A DNA stretch of 64,000 nucleotides from an uncultured Nitrospirales bacterium (GTDB lineage Bacteria > Nitrospirota > Nitrospiria > Nitrospirales > UBA8639): assembly GCA_958295805.1 (NCBI GenBank), contig OY282373.1, forward strand, positions 2,389,001-2,453,000, in the 5' to 3' direction. This document shows positions 15,058-24,103 of the stretch, piece after piece; within the stretch, counting starts at the first letter, position 1, and each line of letters begins with the position of its first letter. Made by a program: the position numbers and the translations under genes. The notes beneath the pieces were generated by a model. It ran no database searches. It was not told where the DNA came from and saw only the letters and a program-made list of their open reading frames with translations.

Positions 15058-16728
15058 ATGAACCATCTGAGGAAAAACCCGTGGACGGCTCTGTTTCTGT
15101 TCGTCCTGATGAGTACCAGTCCCCTCCCCGCATGGGGCCAATCTCATCTCGGCTTTCTGGTCGTTGCACCGGACCGTGGGTTTCTTGGGAATCAGGAAAC
15201 CAGGAAGATCGTCGAAGAATTCCAGCGCAATTATCCCGTATCCCTGGCTTTTGTCGGAAACAAGTATGAAAGCGTCGATACCGCGTATACGTCATACATC
15301 AAACAAGCCCTGAACCAACTACGTTCATTACACGTGACGTCCGTCGTCGCGATTCCATTCTTTCTTTCCGATGCCGACCCGCAACTGCGTGCAGTCCGTA
15401 ACCTGTTGCCTGCCTATGGAAACGATCTGGACATCAAATGGGCTCCAGCCATGGCCGAGAGTCATCTGATCGGCCAGATCCTTCTCGACCGGATCAAAGC
15501 CGTCAGCCAATCTCCTCAACACGAACGACTCGTGCTCGTCGGACTCGGCGCGCGCGACGAAAAAAGTGAACGGGCCATTACGGACGACTTAACGCAGTTG
15601 CTTCAGTACGTCCAACGATATAAGTCGTTCCAGAAGAGTGAAATCGTCGTCTACTATGACCGGCACGCGGAACAAGCCCGTGAAAAAAATCAGAAGATTA
15701 CCGCGCACGTGACGGAATTGGCCGCCATGCAAGGGCGTACCTTGGTCGTCCCGGCGTTTATCGGCGTCAAGTTCGATCACATGATGGCCATGACGTCCTG
15801 GCTCCAACGCAGATTTCAGAAACTGAACGTGGTGTTTCAGCCGGAAGAAATCGCTCCTCACCCCAACCTGCTTGTGTGGCTCAAGAAAACCGCACATCAG
15901 CACGTGGACGTGCTTCCCAACGAAATCGGGGTCGTCATTATGCCGCACGGATCAACCCAACCGTACAATGATGCCATTGAAAAGACGATTGCCCCGCTGA
16001 CGCGGCTCTATCAAATAGAAATGGCGTATGGCATGGGAGATCAGGTCATTATTCAACGCGCCGCGTCTCGTCTTGAACAACGAGGCATCAAGAAAATCGT
16101 GTTTGGAAGGATGTATGGGCTCGTCGATCACATGAAACCTAAAACGGATTACATCCTCGGTCTTTCCGACGAGTATCTCCATGAGTTGGATCAGGGCCAT
16201 ACCCCGCCACCACAAATTCGAAGCGCCGCAATTTTTTCTACGTTCGGAGGCTATGAAGAAGGTGCCGACGTTGCGCAGGTGTTGCACGACCGGATCACGG
16301 AAATCAGTCAAAACCCTTCAGAGGAAACCGTCATTCTTCTTGCTCATGGGACGAAATCCGACGAAGACAATCAACGCTGGTTGTCGGTGATTAACGCCAA
16401 CATCGAGAAACTCCGACGGGAACCGCATTGCGCAAAACTGAAGGCCATCAAGGCCGCGACCGTACGCGAAGATTGGCCTGAGTTGCGCAAGAAGGCGGTG
16501 AAGGAGGTGCGCGAACTCATTCAGGAAGGGAATAAAACCGGAAGAGTGCTCGTCATCTCGAATCGTCTCTACGGTCCAGGGCCCTACCCCAAAATGCTGG
16601 ACGGCCTCGACTTTGAATTCAATGGGAAAGGATTTCTCTCTCCAGTCATCGCACACTGGCTTGAGCAATCCATTCAGCAAGTCACCGAACGGCTGAGAAA
16701 CCCGACAAGGGGCACTGAGCAAAGCTAG
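15058..16728 (+). CDS. Secreted CbiX/sirohydrochlorin-chelatase-like protein with four half-domains
   Basis: 556 aa from the ATG at 15058, chosen because AAAAAGGAGG lies 7 bp upstream. Residues 1-28 are a signal peptide, unusual since CbiX, SirB and ferrochelatases are cytoplasmic; periplasmic CbiK of Desulfovibrio is a known parallel. Four CbiX-like half-domains can be traced (about 31-150, 150-285, 288-410, 415-556). Halves three and four keep the metal-site histidine (His297 in IMPHGSTQP, His430 in LLAHGTKS). The equivalent spots in halves one and two read VAPDRG and VGLGARDE without His. Family knowledge suggests insertion, removal or binding of Co, Ni or Fe in a tetrapyrrole, here in the periplasm. 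Promoter P4 links it to the TonB system and receptor. Confidence 0.8.
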   Translation: MNHLRKNPWTALFLFVLMSTSPLPAWGQSHLGFLVVAPDRGFLGNQETRKIVEEFQRNYPVSLAFVGNKYESVDTAYTSYIKQALNQLRSLHVTSVVAIPFFLSDADPQLRAVRNLLPAYGNDLDIKWAPAMAESHLIGQILLDRIKAVSQSPQHERLVLVGLGARDEKSERAITDDLTQLLQYVQRYKSFQKSEIVVYYDRHAEQAREKNQKITAHVTELAAMQGRTLVVPAFIGVKFDHMMAMTSWLQRRFQKLNVVFQPEEIAPHPNLLVWLKKTAHQHVDVLPNEIGVVIMPHGSTQPYNDAIEKTIAPLTRLYQIEMAYGMGDQVIIQRAASRLEQRGIKKIVFGRMYGLVDHMKPKTDYILGLSDEYLHELDQGHTPPPQIRSAAIFSTFGGYEEGADVAQVLHDRITEISQNPSEETVILLAHGTKSDEDNQRWLSVINANIEKLRREPHCAKLKAIKAATVREDWPELRKKAVKEVRELIQEGNKTGRVLVISNRLYGPGPYPKMLDGLDFEFNGKGFLSPVIAHWLEQSIQQVTERLRNPTRGTEQS

Positions 16729-16747
16729 ATTGCCGTTCTGTTTCAGC

Positions 16748-16996
16748 ATGATGAGAAAAAAACCCATCACGGCGGCAGACGGGGCACGTGAAGTCCGCTG
16801 TCTCTGCGGCCAACTGATTGCGAAATTCGTCCCTCAAGGATTGGAAATGAGATGCAAGCGCTGCAAACGCGTTCACGTTCTTTCTTTCCGTTCCCCAAAC
16901 GCTCAGATACACAAATCGCTTGAAGATCAAAAGAAGGGACGAGAAAGCCCGGATGGGATGGAACGGGACTCCTCTTTGGTTTACGTAGGACACTGA
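16748..16996 (+). CDS. Small Com-like zinc-ribbon protein
   Basis: 82 aa from the ATG at 16748 (a second ATG follows directly). The core VRCLCGQLIAKFVPQGLEMR plus CKRCKR has CxC..CxxC spacing. It resembles the Com family, named for the Mu phage translational activator of mom, and similar bacterial zinc ribbons that bind RNA or DNA. The C-terminal 35 residues are polar and look disordered. It starts 19 bp after the chelatase stop and may be cotranscribed with it. No other phage genes are nearby, so phage origin is not supported. Confidence 0.65.
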   Translation: MMRKKPITAADGAREVRCLCGQLIAKFVPQGLEMRCKRCKRVHVLSFRSPNAQIHKSLEDQKKGRESPDGMERDSSLVYVGH

Positions 16997-17029
16997 TTCC
17001 TTTGAAGGCAAGAAGAAAGGAGACGTGTG

Positions 17030-18049
17030 ATGGTTGTGCGGACCCTCTTTATTATTGGCAGCGTTCTAGCAGGATTTGCGTTGGGATCAAGCCTGGGAAC
17101 GGAAACGTTCACGTCCGGGGTCTTCGGCGGTCTCTTCATGGGAGGGCTCAGCACGGGATTGATCTGGTTTGAACGTCTCGTGTTTCCTCTACGACCGAGT
17201 GAGATATTGGGTGGCCTCGCCGGTTTTTCGATTGGAATCTGTTTGAGTGGACTCATCAGTTTCATCAGCCAACAGATTTTCATCCAGAGTGCTGAGATTA
17301 CCGCCTTTTTAACCGCCACCACTGCACTCGGTTTCTGCTATATCGGAATCTTTCTGGGAATCCAAATGGGAAGAACGTTCTCTTTTGTTCCCGTCTCGCG
17401 TGGCACCGACTCCTCATCGCAAATCCGGCAACCTAAGATTCTGGATACGAGCGCTCTTATCGACGGACGCGTGGCAGACTTATCCCGGACGGGGTTTTTG
17501 GACGGTCCGATCATCGTTCCACAATTCGTTCTCCGAGAACTCCAACGTATCGCGGATTCCTCTGACGGTCACAAACGCGTTCGGGGAAAACGCGGCATGG
17601 ACGTTCTCCAGGACCTCATGAACGTGGAAAGCATGGACGTCCAGATTATTGACGCCGACTTTCCTCAAGTTTCCGACGTCGACACGAAGCTGGTGAAATT
17701 GGCGAAACTCCAAAAAGCAAAAATCGTCACCACCGACATGAATCTCAATAAGGTTGCCTCGGTGCAGGGCATACAGATTTTAAATACCCACGAACTGTCG
17801 AACGTGATTCGACCGATCGTCCTACCTGGAGAATCCCTCAAGGTCTTCCTGTTGAGAGAAGGCAAAGAAGTGGGACAGGGCGTGGCTCACTTGGATGATG
17901 GGACGATGGTTGTCGTCGACCACGCCAGACGGTGGATCGGGAAACACGTTGAGGTGGTGGTGACCCGCGTCATTCAAACCAACGCCGGTCGAATGATCTT
18001 CTCCAGCCTTCGGGAAGGAACGCCTCGCTTGCAGGCAAGTTACGGCTGA
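17030..18049 (+). CDS. Membrane-anchored PIN-TRAM domain protein (YacL-like)
   Basis: 339 aa from ATG 17030 (a GTG lies one codon before; AGAAAGGAG upstream). Four predicted transmembrane helices in residues 1-120 are followed by a PIN nuclease-fold domain (about 137-260). Its acidic residues are visible in KILDTSALIDGRVADL, in the DAD of IIDADFPQVSDVDTKLV, and in KIVTTDMNLN. The TRAM domain follows (about 270-335; FLLREGKEVGQGVAHLDDGT). This is the YacL-type protein widespread in bacteria, presumed to bind and perhaps cleave RNA at the membrane; its role is not established. Its stop region overlaps the convergent glnD by 10 bp. Confidence 0.88.
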   Translation: MVVRTLFIIGSVLAGFALGSSLGTETFTSGVFGGLFMGGLSTGLIWFERLVFPLRPSEILGGLAGFSIGICLSGLISFISQQIFIQSAEITAFLTATTALGFCYIGIFLGIQMGRTFSFVPVSRGTDSSSQIRQPKILDTSALIDGRVADLSRTGFLDGPIIVPQFVLRELQRIADSSDGHKRVRGKRGMDVLQDLMNVESMDVQIIDADFPQVSDVDTKLVKLAKLQKAKIVTTDMNLNKVASVQGIQILNTHELSNVIRPIVLPGESLKVFLLREGKEVGQGVAHLDDGTMVVVDHARRWIGKHVEVVVTRVIQTNAGRMIFSSLREGTPRLQASYG

Positions 18050-20754
18050 TCGTGTAAAAATCGATCGACCTGCTCCTGCAACCTCGTTTGAATCACTTCG
18101 CACGTTCGGGCGTCTTCGACTTTGTTGCCGTTCTGTTCCGTCACGTGAAACACGTCGACCACCTGATCCAGGCGCGTCCCGATTTTGGCTGCGTGAATGG
18201 AAAGGCCGAGATCATACAAGGTTTTGGCTATTTCATACAGGAGACCCGGCTTATCATCGGCAAACACGTCGAGAATGGTAAACTGATCCGACGTCGCATT
18301 GTCGATTCTCACTTCGGTCCGATGTTGCTGAATTGGTTTTTGGTTGTGAAACGACGCGCGTTGATTCTGGGCGAGAACCTCTTCAATTGAGATTTCTCCG
18401 CGTAACACGCTGACGATCGCATTCCCGACTTTTTCCAACCGCGCCGGCGTCGGGGCCCCGCCAAAATCGTGGTCCTTGACCCAGAACGTATCCACCACGA
18501 CGCCGTCCGACTTTGTCACGATCTGGGCGTCCAGCACGCGCAGACCTTTGGCCGCCAACACCCCCGTCACCTTCATAAACGTCCCGGGGGCCACGGCGTC
18601 ACGCGCAATCAGTGAATACTCACACACCTTGAGTTCCTGATGATAGGCGGCTTCGACAATGGGGCGTTCGGGCGTCACGGCTTGAATCGCAGAAAGATGA
18701 ACGGCAATTCGATCCTTGGCCGTTCCGGAAAGATAGCGCGTCGGAAAGGTTTCCAACTGCCTCTTGACCCATTCACGAGTCAGGAGAGGCGGCCTCTGAG
18801 TCGATGGGCCACGTCCTGCCGATTGGCCGTTGGCCTTCCACGCCTCCAGTACCTCGCCGGTGATGGACTCGATGTCAACGGTCAACTCACTCTGGTCGCT
18901 TTCTCCAGACACTTCAGAGAGTGCCCGCCCAAACAACTCAACCAGCAACGATTCCTTCCATTTTGTCAGCATGTCGGGACCCACCGCGGCGATGTCTGCC
19001 GCGGTGAGGAGTAAGAGTTTTTTTAATCGATGGGGCGTGCCCACTGCCCGAGAAAACGTCAGCAGCACTTTTTCATCATGAGGGTCTCGCCGAAAAGCCG
19101 TATTGGCCATGAGCAGATGTTCATGAACCAGAAACGTCAGGGTTTGAGATTCTTGCTCGTCGAGTCCTAATCTGACGGACACGTCCTGCGCAATCTTTTG
19201 ACCGACCTCACTGTGATCTTCAGGCAAACCCTTTCCCGCGTCGTGAAGCAGCACGGCCAAGTGCAGGAGATCCTTCTGCTGAATTTCTCGATACACCTTC
19301 CCGAAAGTCCCAGGCTGTTGGCCCAGAGATTCGACGTGCTTCACGGCCAGCAGGCTGTGCTCATCAACCGTATATTTGTGGTATTGATTAAACTGCATGA
19401 GCCCACGAACGCGACCAAAGGCCGGGACGAATTTCTCTAAAACCCGTGCCTGGTGCATCAGCATCAAGGAATCAGCAACCGATCCGGGTCCTGACAACAA
19501 GGCGCGAAACCGCCGACTCACGCCCGGGGAAGCAAACAGATGATCCGGCACGCTCTCCACGTGGCGATGAATCTCTTCCAGCACCAATCCGTCGATCGTG
19601 AGGCCACGTCGTTGCGCAAGGTGAAACAGGCTCAAGAGGACTTCCGGATCATCCAGGACCTGAACGAGTTTCTCCGCCGGCACCGTCACTTTTCCATCGG
19701 ACGCTCGAAACAGCCCGTCAATCAACGGGGAAGGCCAAAGATTTTTCATGCGGGTCGCCAGAGAAACCGATCTCGTCCGACTCACGAATCGCATCGCCCG
19801 ATCGTGAAGTCCGGTCGTCAAACGATAGTAGTGCTGCATGAACTGCTCGACTCCCAGCAAATGGGGTTGATCCCGGTAACCGAACTCTCGAGCCAAGCGG
19901 ACTTGTTCATCGAAGGATAACACTTCCTGGGCGCGACCGGCTTCGAGGTGCAGGAAGGCGCGCACCTTCCATAACAATTCTCGTGCCTCAAGCAACGCCG
20001 TATAATCCTGGCGCGACAAGACTCCCCGGTTGGCTAACTCCTGCAACGTGGCAGCATGATAACGGGCCATCCCCACCCATTGAAGCAGATGCAGGTCCCT
20101 GAGTCCGCCTTTGGTTTTCTTGATGTTCGGTTCGAGGAGAAACACCGTTTCGCCAAATTTGGCGTACTCCCGCTTCCGTTCTTCCATTTTCTCCCGGATA
20201 AAACTCTCTACCCGTTTTCCCACCACGCGCGTGGCAAACCGCTGTTGGAATTTCTGAAAGACCGAAGAACTTCCCGCTAAAAACCGGGACTCCATCAAAG
20301 CGGTTTTGGCTGACAAATCGCCATCGGCCACAAACGTGCAGTCCTGCATTGATCGAACGCTGTGCCCCACCTGAAACCCCAAATCCCATAAATGGTGAAA
20401 GACCTGCGACGAGAGATCATTCACGACGTTTCTCCCGCTTCCCTGATACAGCATCATGACGTCCACGTCGGAATAAGGGGCGAGTTCCCGCCGACCATAC
20501 CCACCCAGCGCCACGAGACAACACTGTTGCAAGCCGGCGGACGCCTCTCGGTTCCACTGTCTCACCACGTTCCGATATCGACCGATCAGAACCGCGTCAA
20601 CGAGATCCGTAAATCCCCAGACGACTTCAGCCCCCGAGGCTCCATCCCGCAATCGTTGACAGATGCCTTCTCGACGATCTCGTAACACCGCTTGGGTGGT
20701 GAGCGTATCAGACGGATGAGCCGTCTGATTTTCCTCTAGAGTGTCCTGCTTCAC
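18040..20754 (-). CDS. glnD: [Protein-PII] uridylyltransferase/uridylyl-removing enzyme
   Basis: 904 aa, normal for GlnD, GTG start with AGAGGTG upstream. The nucleotidyltransferase motif GGYGRRELAPYSDVDV is at 84-99. The HD phosphohydrolase motif is HLAVLLHDAGKGLPEDHS (about residue 500). Two C-terminal ACT domains (about 715-790 and 830-900) sense glutamine. GlnD uridylylates PII under nitrogen limitation and removes UMP when glutamine is high. It follows nadE (73 bp), which also uses glutamine, so the two may be cotranscribed. No PII or glnA gene lies in the window. Confidence 0.95.
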   Translation of the reverse strand: MKQDTLEENQTAHPSDTLTTQAVLRDRREGICQRLRDGASGAEVVWGFTDLVDAVLIGRYRNVVRQWNREASAGLQQCCLVALGGYGRRELAPYSDVDVMMLYQGSGRNVVNDLSSQVFHHLWDLGFQVGHSVRSMQDCTFVADGDLSAKTALMESRFLAGSSSVFQKFQQRFATRVVGKRVESFIREKMEERKREYAKFGETVFLLEPNIKKTKGGLRDLHLLQWVGMARYHAATLQELANRGVLSRQDYTALLEARELLWKVRAFLHLEAGRAQEVLSFDEQVRLAREFGYRDQPHLLGVEQFMQHYYRLTTGLHDRAMRFVSRTRSVSLATRMKNLWPSPLIDGLFRASDGKVTVPAEKLVQVLDDPEVLLSLFHLAQRRGLTIDGLVLEEIHRHVESVPDHLFASPGVSRRFRALLSGPGSVADSLMLMHQARVLEKFVPAFGRVRGLMQFNQYHKYTVDEHSLLAVKHVESLGQQPGTFGKVYREIQQKDLLHLAVLLHDAGKGLPEDHSEVGQKIAQDVSVRLGLDEQESQTLTFLVHEHLLMANTAFRRDPHDEKVLLTFSRAVGTPHRLKKLLLLTAADIAAVGPDMLTKWKESLLVELFGRALSEVSGESDQSELTVDIESITGEVLEAWKANGQSAGRGPSTQRPPLLTREWVKRQLETFPTRYLSGTAKDRIAVHLSAIQAVTPERPIVEAAYHQELKVCEYSLIARDAVAPGTFMKVTGVLAAKGLRVLDAQIVTKSDGVVVDTFWVKDHDFGGAPTPARLEKVGNAIVSVLRGEISIEEVLAQNQRASFHNQKPIQQHRTEVRIDNATSDQFTILDVFADDKPGLLYEIAKTLYDLGLSIHAAKIGTRLDQVVDVFHVTEQNGNKVEDARTCEVIQTRLQEQVDRFLHDQP

Positions 20755-20827
20755 GGAAACACCTCTTTCCCTTGCACGAGTTTTTCACTCACGGACGGAA
20801 ACGCGGACGATGACTCGGACCGTTTCA

Positions 20828-22645
20828 TCAAGGCTTCACGTATCGATTGGTAATCGGCATCCGCCGATCCTTCCCAAGGGCCCGTTGCGTGATTTTTATC
20901 CCGATCGGAGCTTGACGTCGTTTATATTCACTGCCGTCCACCATGGCCACCACGTGCTTGACGGTCTGAACCGGAAATCCCACGTGAACGATTTCCGTCA
21001 AAGAACGCTCTTCTTCGACGTAGGCCGCCAAAATGGGGTCGAGAACGTCGTAGGGCGGCAGAGTTTCTTGATCGGTCTGATCGGGCTTGAGTTCAGCGGA
21101 CGGGGCGCGATCAATGATCCGTTGAGGAATCACCGCCGACCCGTCGTCACGCACGGCTTTTCGGTTCCGATACCGAGCCAAGGCGTAGATGAAGGTTTTC
21201 GACACGTCTTTCAGCACGGCAAAGCCGCCCGCCATGTCGCCGTACAGGGTGGCGTAGCCGACGCTCATTTCGCTCTTATTGCCCGTCGTCAAGACTAAAT
21301 GACCAAACTTATTGGACAAGGCCATCATCAGCGTCCCACGGATACGAGCTTGTAAATTTTCTTCCGTGGCGTCAGTCGTGGCCGACCCAAACGTTGCAGA
21401 CAACGTCCTCAGGTATTGCTTCCAGAGCGTTGTAATCGGAATCGTCAAGAGTTGAACGTCCAACGCCTTCGTCAGGGCTTCCGCATCGACCCGACTTTCT
21501 CGTGAAGTAAACGGTGAAGGCATGAACACGCCCATCACGACGTCCGGCCCAAGAGCATCGGCGGCAATCACCGTGGTCAAGGCTGAATCAATGCCTCCAC
21601 TGATCGCGATCAGCACCCGTTGAAACCGGTTCTTCTTGACGTAGTCTCGCACTCCGGTTACTAAGGCGAGATACATCTCTTCCAAATCGCTGAGGCGAGA
21701 CGGACGTTTCACGGGCGCGGGCTTTTTCGGTTTTCGTTGTTCAACTGATGAAAGTTTCACTCGTTTGACGGGATACCGTTGCGTTGACCGTTTCGTGCGA
21801 ACCGCAACGCGCCTTCCACGTGGAGCGTCGCAAGGCAGGTCAGCCACAAGCAGATCTTCTGCAAACGCCTTGGCACGTGAAATCACCGTCCCCGTTCGGT
21901 CCACGATCACGCTGTTTCCATCAAACACGATCTCGTCCTGCCCCCCGACCATGTTGGTGTAACTCACCACGACGCCGTTTTCTCTGGCCCGTTGCGCCAA
22001 GACGTGCTCTCGCGTTCTTGCCTTCCCGACGTGATAGGGAGAAGCATTGACGTTCAGAATGATCTGGGCACGACCGACGGCAACCTGATCGCGAGTGGGC
22101 CCATCTGCGTACCAAACGTCCTCACAAATATTCACGCCGAACCACACCCCTCGGATTTGGCAGACGACGGTCTTTTCGCCCGGAGAGAAATATCGGCTCT
22201 CGTCAAACACGCCATAATTCGGCAAGAACGTCTTGCGGCACGTCGTCACGATCCGTCGATCATGAATCACGGCCGCGGCATTAAACACGTGACGGGTTCC
22301 CGATGGAACGATGAAAGGGGTCGCGTCACGTGAACGAATCAGCCCGCCTTCTTCAACGTAGCCAACCACCGCGGTGATGCCGCGGCAGTGCTTGGCCAAC
22401 TGTTCCAGAGCGTTCTTCGTGTCCTTGAGAAAACTCGGCCGCAAGACCAAGTCTTCAGGTGGATACCCGGTCATTGCCAATTCCGGAAAAACGGCAATAT
22501 CGGCCCCATTCTGCCGTGCCTGCCTCACCCATTGACTCATCGCGTGGGCGTTTCCCTCCACGTCTCCCACGACTGAATTCATTTGAACCATGGCAATTCG
22601 GCACGTGTTCATCGCAAAAAACGCCCTCTTCTCTTCGGGAGACAT
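20828..22645 (-). CDS. nadE: Glutamine-dependent NAD+ synthetase
   Basis: 605 aa as drawn; the start may instead be the ATG at 22612 (MNTCRIAMVQMN), where GAAGAGAAGAGG lies upstream and where family members usually begin. The N-terminal nitrilase-type glutaminase shows Glu in FPELAMTGYPPED, Lys in CRKTFLPNYGVFDESRYF and the nucleophile Cys in GVNICEDVWY. The C-terminal synthetase has the ATP pyrophosphatase loop ISGGIDSALTTVIAADALG. It amidates deamido-NAD+ to NAD+ in the cytoplasm using glutamine nitrogen. Confidence 0.94.
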   Translation of the reverse strand: MSPEEKRAFFAMNTCRIAMVQMNSVVGDVEGNAHAMSQWVRQARQNGADIAVFPELAMTGYPPEDLVLRPSFLKDTKNALEQLAKHCRGITAVVGYVEEGGLIRSRDATPFIVPSGTRHVFNAAAVIHDRRIVTTCRKTFLPNYGVFDESRYFSPGEKTVVCQIRGVWFGVNICEDVWYADGPTRDQVAVGRAQIILNVNASPYHVGKARTREHVLAQRARENGVVVSYTNMVGGQDEIVFDGNSVIVDRTGTVISRAKAFAEDLLVADLPCDAPRGRRVAVRTKRSTQRYPVKRVKLSSVEQRKPKKPAPVKRPSRLSDLEEMYLALVTGVRDYVKKNRFQRVLIAISGGIDSALTTVIAADALGPDVVMGVFMPSPFTSRESRVDAEALTKALDVQLLTIPITTLWKQYLRTLSATFGSATTDATEENLQARIRGTLMMALSNKFGHLVLTTGNKSEMSVGYATLYGDMAGGFAVLKDVSKTFIYALARYRNRKAVRDDGSAVIPQRIIDRAPSAELKPDQTDQETLPPYDVLDPILAAYVEEERSLTEIVHVGFPVQTVKHVVAMVDGSEYKRRQAPIGIKITQRALGKDRRMPITNRYVKP

Positions 22646-22690
22646 TTACAACAATCGAATGACTACCCCTAGCACTCACCGATCCACGCC

Positions 22691-22775
22691 GTCATTCCCG
22701 TGTAAACGGGAATCCAGAGGAACGTGCGCAGGCCCCCGAGGTTCCTCTCCAGATTCCCACGTGCGCGGGAATGAC
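22691..22775 (+). repeat. 85-bp inverted-repeat element with GTCATTCCCG ends (MITE/REP-like)
   Basis: The element begins GTCATTCCCG (22691-22700) and ends CGGGAATGAC (22766-22775), a perfect terminal inverted repeat. It has inner arms AGAGGAAC (22716-22723) and GTTCCTCT (22741-22748), plus further pairing between GGGAATCC and the mirrored AGATTCCC. This matches a dispersed intergenic palindrome seen in many bacterial genomes. It lies between the nadE start and the end of the GAF-ANTAR gene, where it could fold in mRNA and act as a transcription boundary. Confidence 0.75.
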
Positions 22776-22831
22776 GACGTTCCAAAGGTCTCTTCAGGGG
22801 ATGAAGGGCGCCGACGTTGTGCTTGACGGAT

Positions 22832-24103
22832 TCACGGCCGTTCCGTCGCGTTGCCTTCCAACTCTCCAGCTAAAATGATGGCCTCGGCAATTTCCCTCAT
22901 GGATTTTCGCATGTTCATGCTTTGACGCTGAATCAACCTGAAGGCTTCGGCTTCGGATAATTTTCTGGAGTGCATGAGGTACCCCTTCGCTCGTTCGACG
23001 AGCTTTCTCACGGTCAACGCCTCCTGCATTTCAAACGACTTTTCCAGCAGACGAGTATGTTCAATGGCCACCGCGGCCTGGTTGGCAATGGCTTGCAGAA
23101 TCTTGACTTCCTTGTCGTCAAACACGTGCCTTATGGACGTATAGGTATTGATGACGCCGATGACGTTTTCTTTGCTCATCATCGGCACTGATAACAAGGA
23201 GCACAACGACTCGCGTTTGGCCAAATCCTGATAGAAAAATTCTTTTTCCTTCGTCACGTCGGGGACGTAAATCGGCCGTCGTTTTTTCACCGCGCGGCCG
23301 CTGATGCTCTGACCGATTTTGATCGGAGGCTTTCGACGATAGGCTTCGCTCAGACTCTGCGTCGCCGCAATCCGCAACTCTTTCGCGTCCTCGTCCACCA
23401 ACATCAGCGAACAGATCGTCGAATTCATCATTTCGGCCGTCGTCGTCACGATCAACTCCAGGACGTCGTCAATCAGCCGGTTGGACGCCACGGTTTCAGA
23501 AACCTGGGACAGGGTATCCAGTTGGAGCGCCTGCCGTCTCATGGCTTCATACAAACGGGCGTTTTCAATTGCACCGCCGACTTGGTTCGCAATCGTCGAC
23601 AGCAACGCAAGCTCGGCGTCCTGATACCGTTTCGTCCGTTTGTGCTGGACGTTGATGACTCCGATGACGTTCCCCTTCGTCACGATGGGAAGCGACACGA
23701 ACGCTTGGTATCGATCCTCCGGCAAGTTATGAAAAAATTTGAACCGTGGATCATCGCTCGCGTTACGAGGAATCACAACCGGCACCTGTTCTTGCGCCAC
23801 CCATCCCGTTATCCCTTCACCCAAACCCAAGGCGGTTCGACCGATGAGCGTGGGGTGAGGATTTTTAGAAGACCGCAACACGAGTTCATCCCGATTCTCA
23901 GAGACCAGGTACAGCAAACATGAATCGGCTTTCGTCACCTCGACCACGACTTCGACGATGTGTGTGAGAACCGATTCCAGATCGAGCGTGCTGCTGATGG
24001 ATTGACTGATCCGATGGAGCACTTCCACTTCTCGCGTCCGTTCGCGGAGAACGGTCTTCACGTCCTTCTTCCGTCGGTTCATGGGTTGTTTCGTCGGACT
24101 CAT
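22832..24103 (-). CDS. Two-GAF sensor with C-terminal ANTAR RNA-binding domain
   Basis: 423 aa from ATG 24103, whose ATGA overlaps the aroB stop; a longer reading to 24241 lies inside aroB and is rejected. A short coiled segment (RERTREVEVLHRISQSISST) leads to GAF 1 (about 35-180; GITGWVAQEQVPVVIP) and GAF 2 (about 200-345; SISGRAVKKRRPIYVPDVTK). The C-terminus (about 360-415; KLVERAKGYLMHSRKLSEAE) is an ANTAR domain, the family that binds dual-hairpin RNA to prevent transcription termination. The ligand is unknown; GAF domains may sense a small molecule or redox state. Coupling to aroB and aroC is unusual for such a regulator. Confidence 0.88.
   Translation of the reverse strand: MSPTKQPMNRRKKDVKTVLRERTREVEVLHRISQSISSTLDLESVLTHIVEVVVEVTKADSCLLYLVSENRDELVLRSSKNPHPTLIGRTALGLGEGITGWVAQEQVPVVIPRNASDDPRFKFFHNLPEDRYQAFVSLPIVTKGNVIGVINVQHKRTKRYQDAELALLSTIANQVGGAIENARLYEAMRRQALQLDTLSQVSETVASNRLIDDVLELIVTTTAEMMNSTICSLMLVDEDAKELRIAATQSLSEAYRRKPPIKIGQSISGRAVKKRRPIYVPDVTKEKEFFYQDLAKRESLCSLLSVPMMSKENVIGVINTYTSIRHVFDDKEVKILQAIANQAAVAIEHTRLLEKSFEMQEALTVRKLVERAKGYLMHSRKLSEAEAFRLIQRQSMNMRKSMREIAEAIILAGELEGNATERP

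Noticed and set aside
15025-16728. TTG start for the chelatase at 15025
   Set aside because: It lies inside the Fur-like box; ATG 15058 has the ribosome site AAAAAGGAGG and starts the signal peptide.
16748-16996. Prophage remnant around the Com-like gene
   Set aside because: No integrase, capsid, tail or lysis genes and no att-like repeats nearby; a lone zinc ribbon is not enough.
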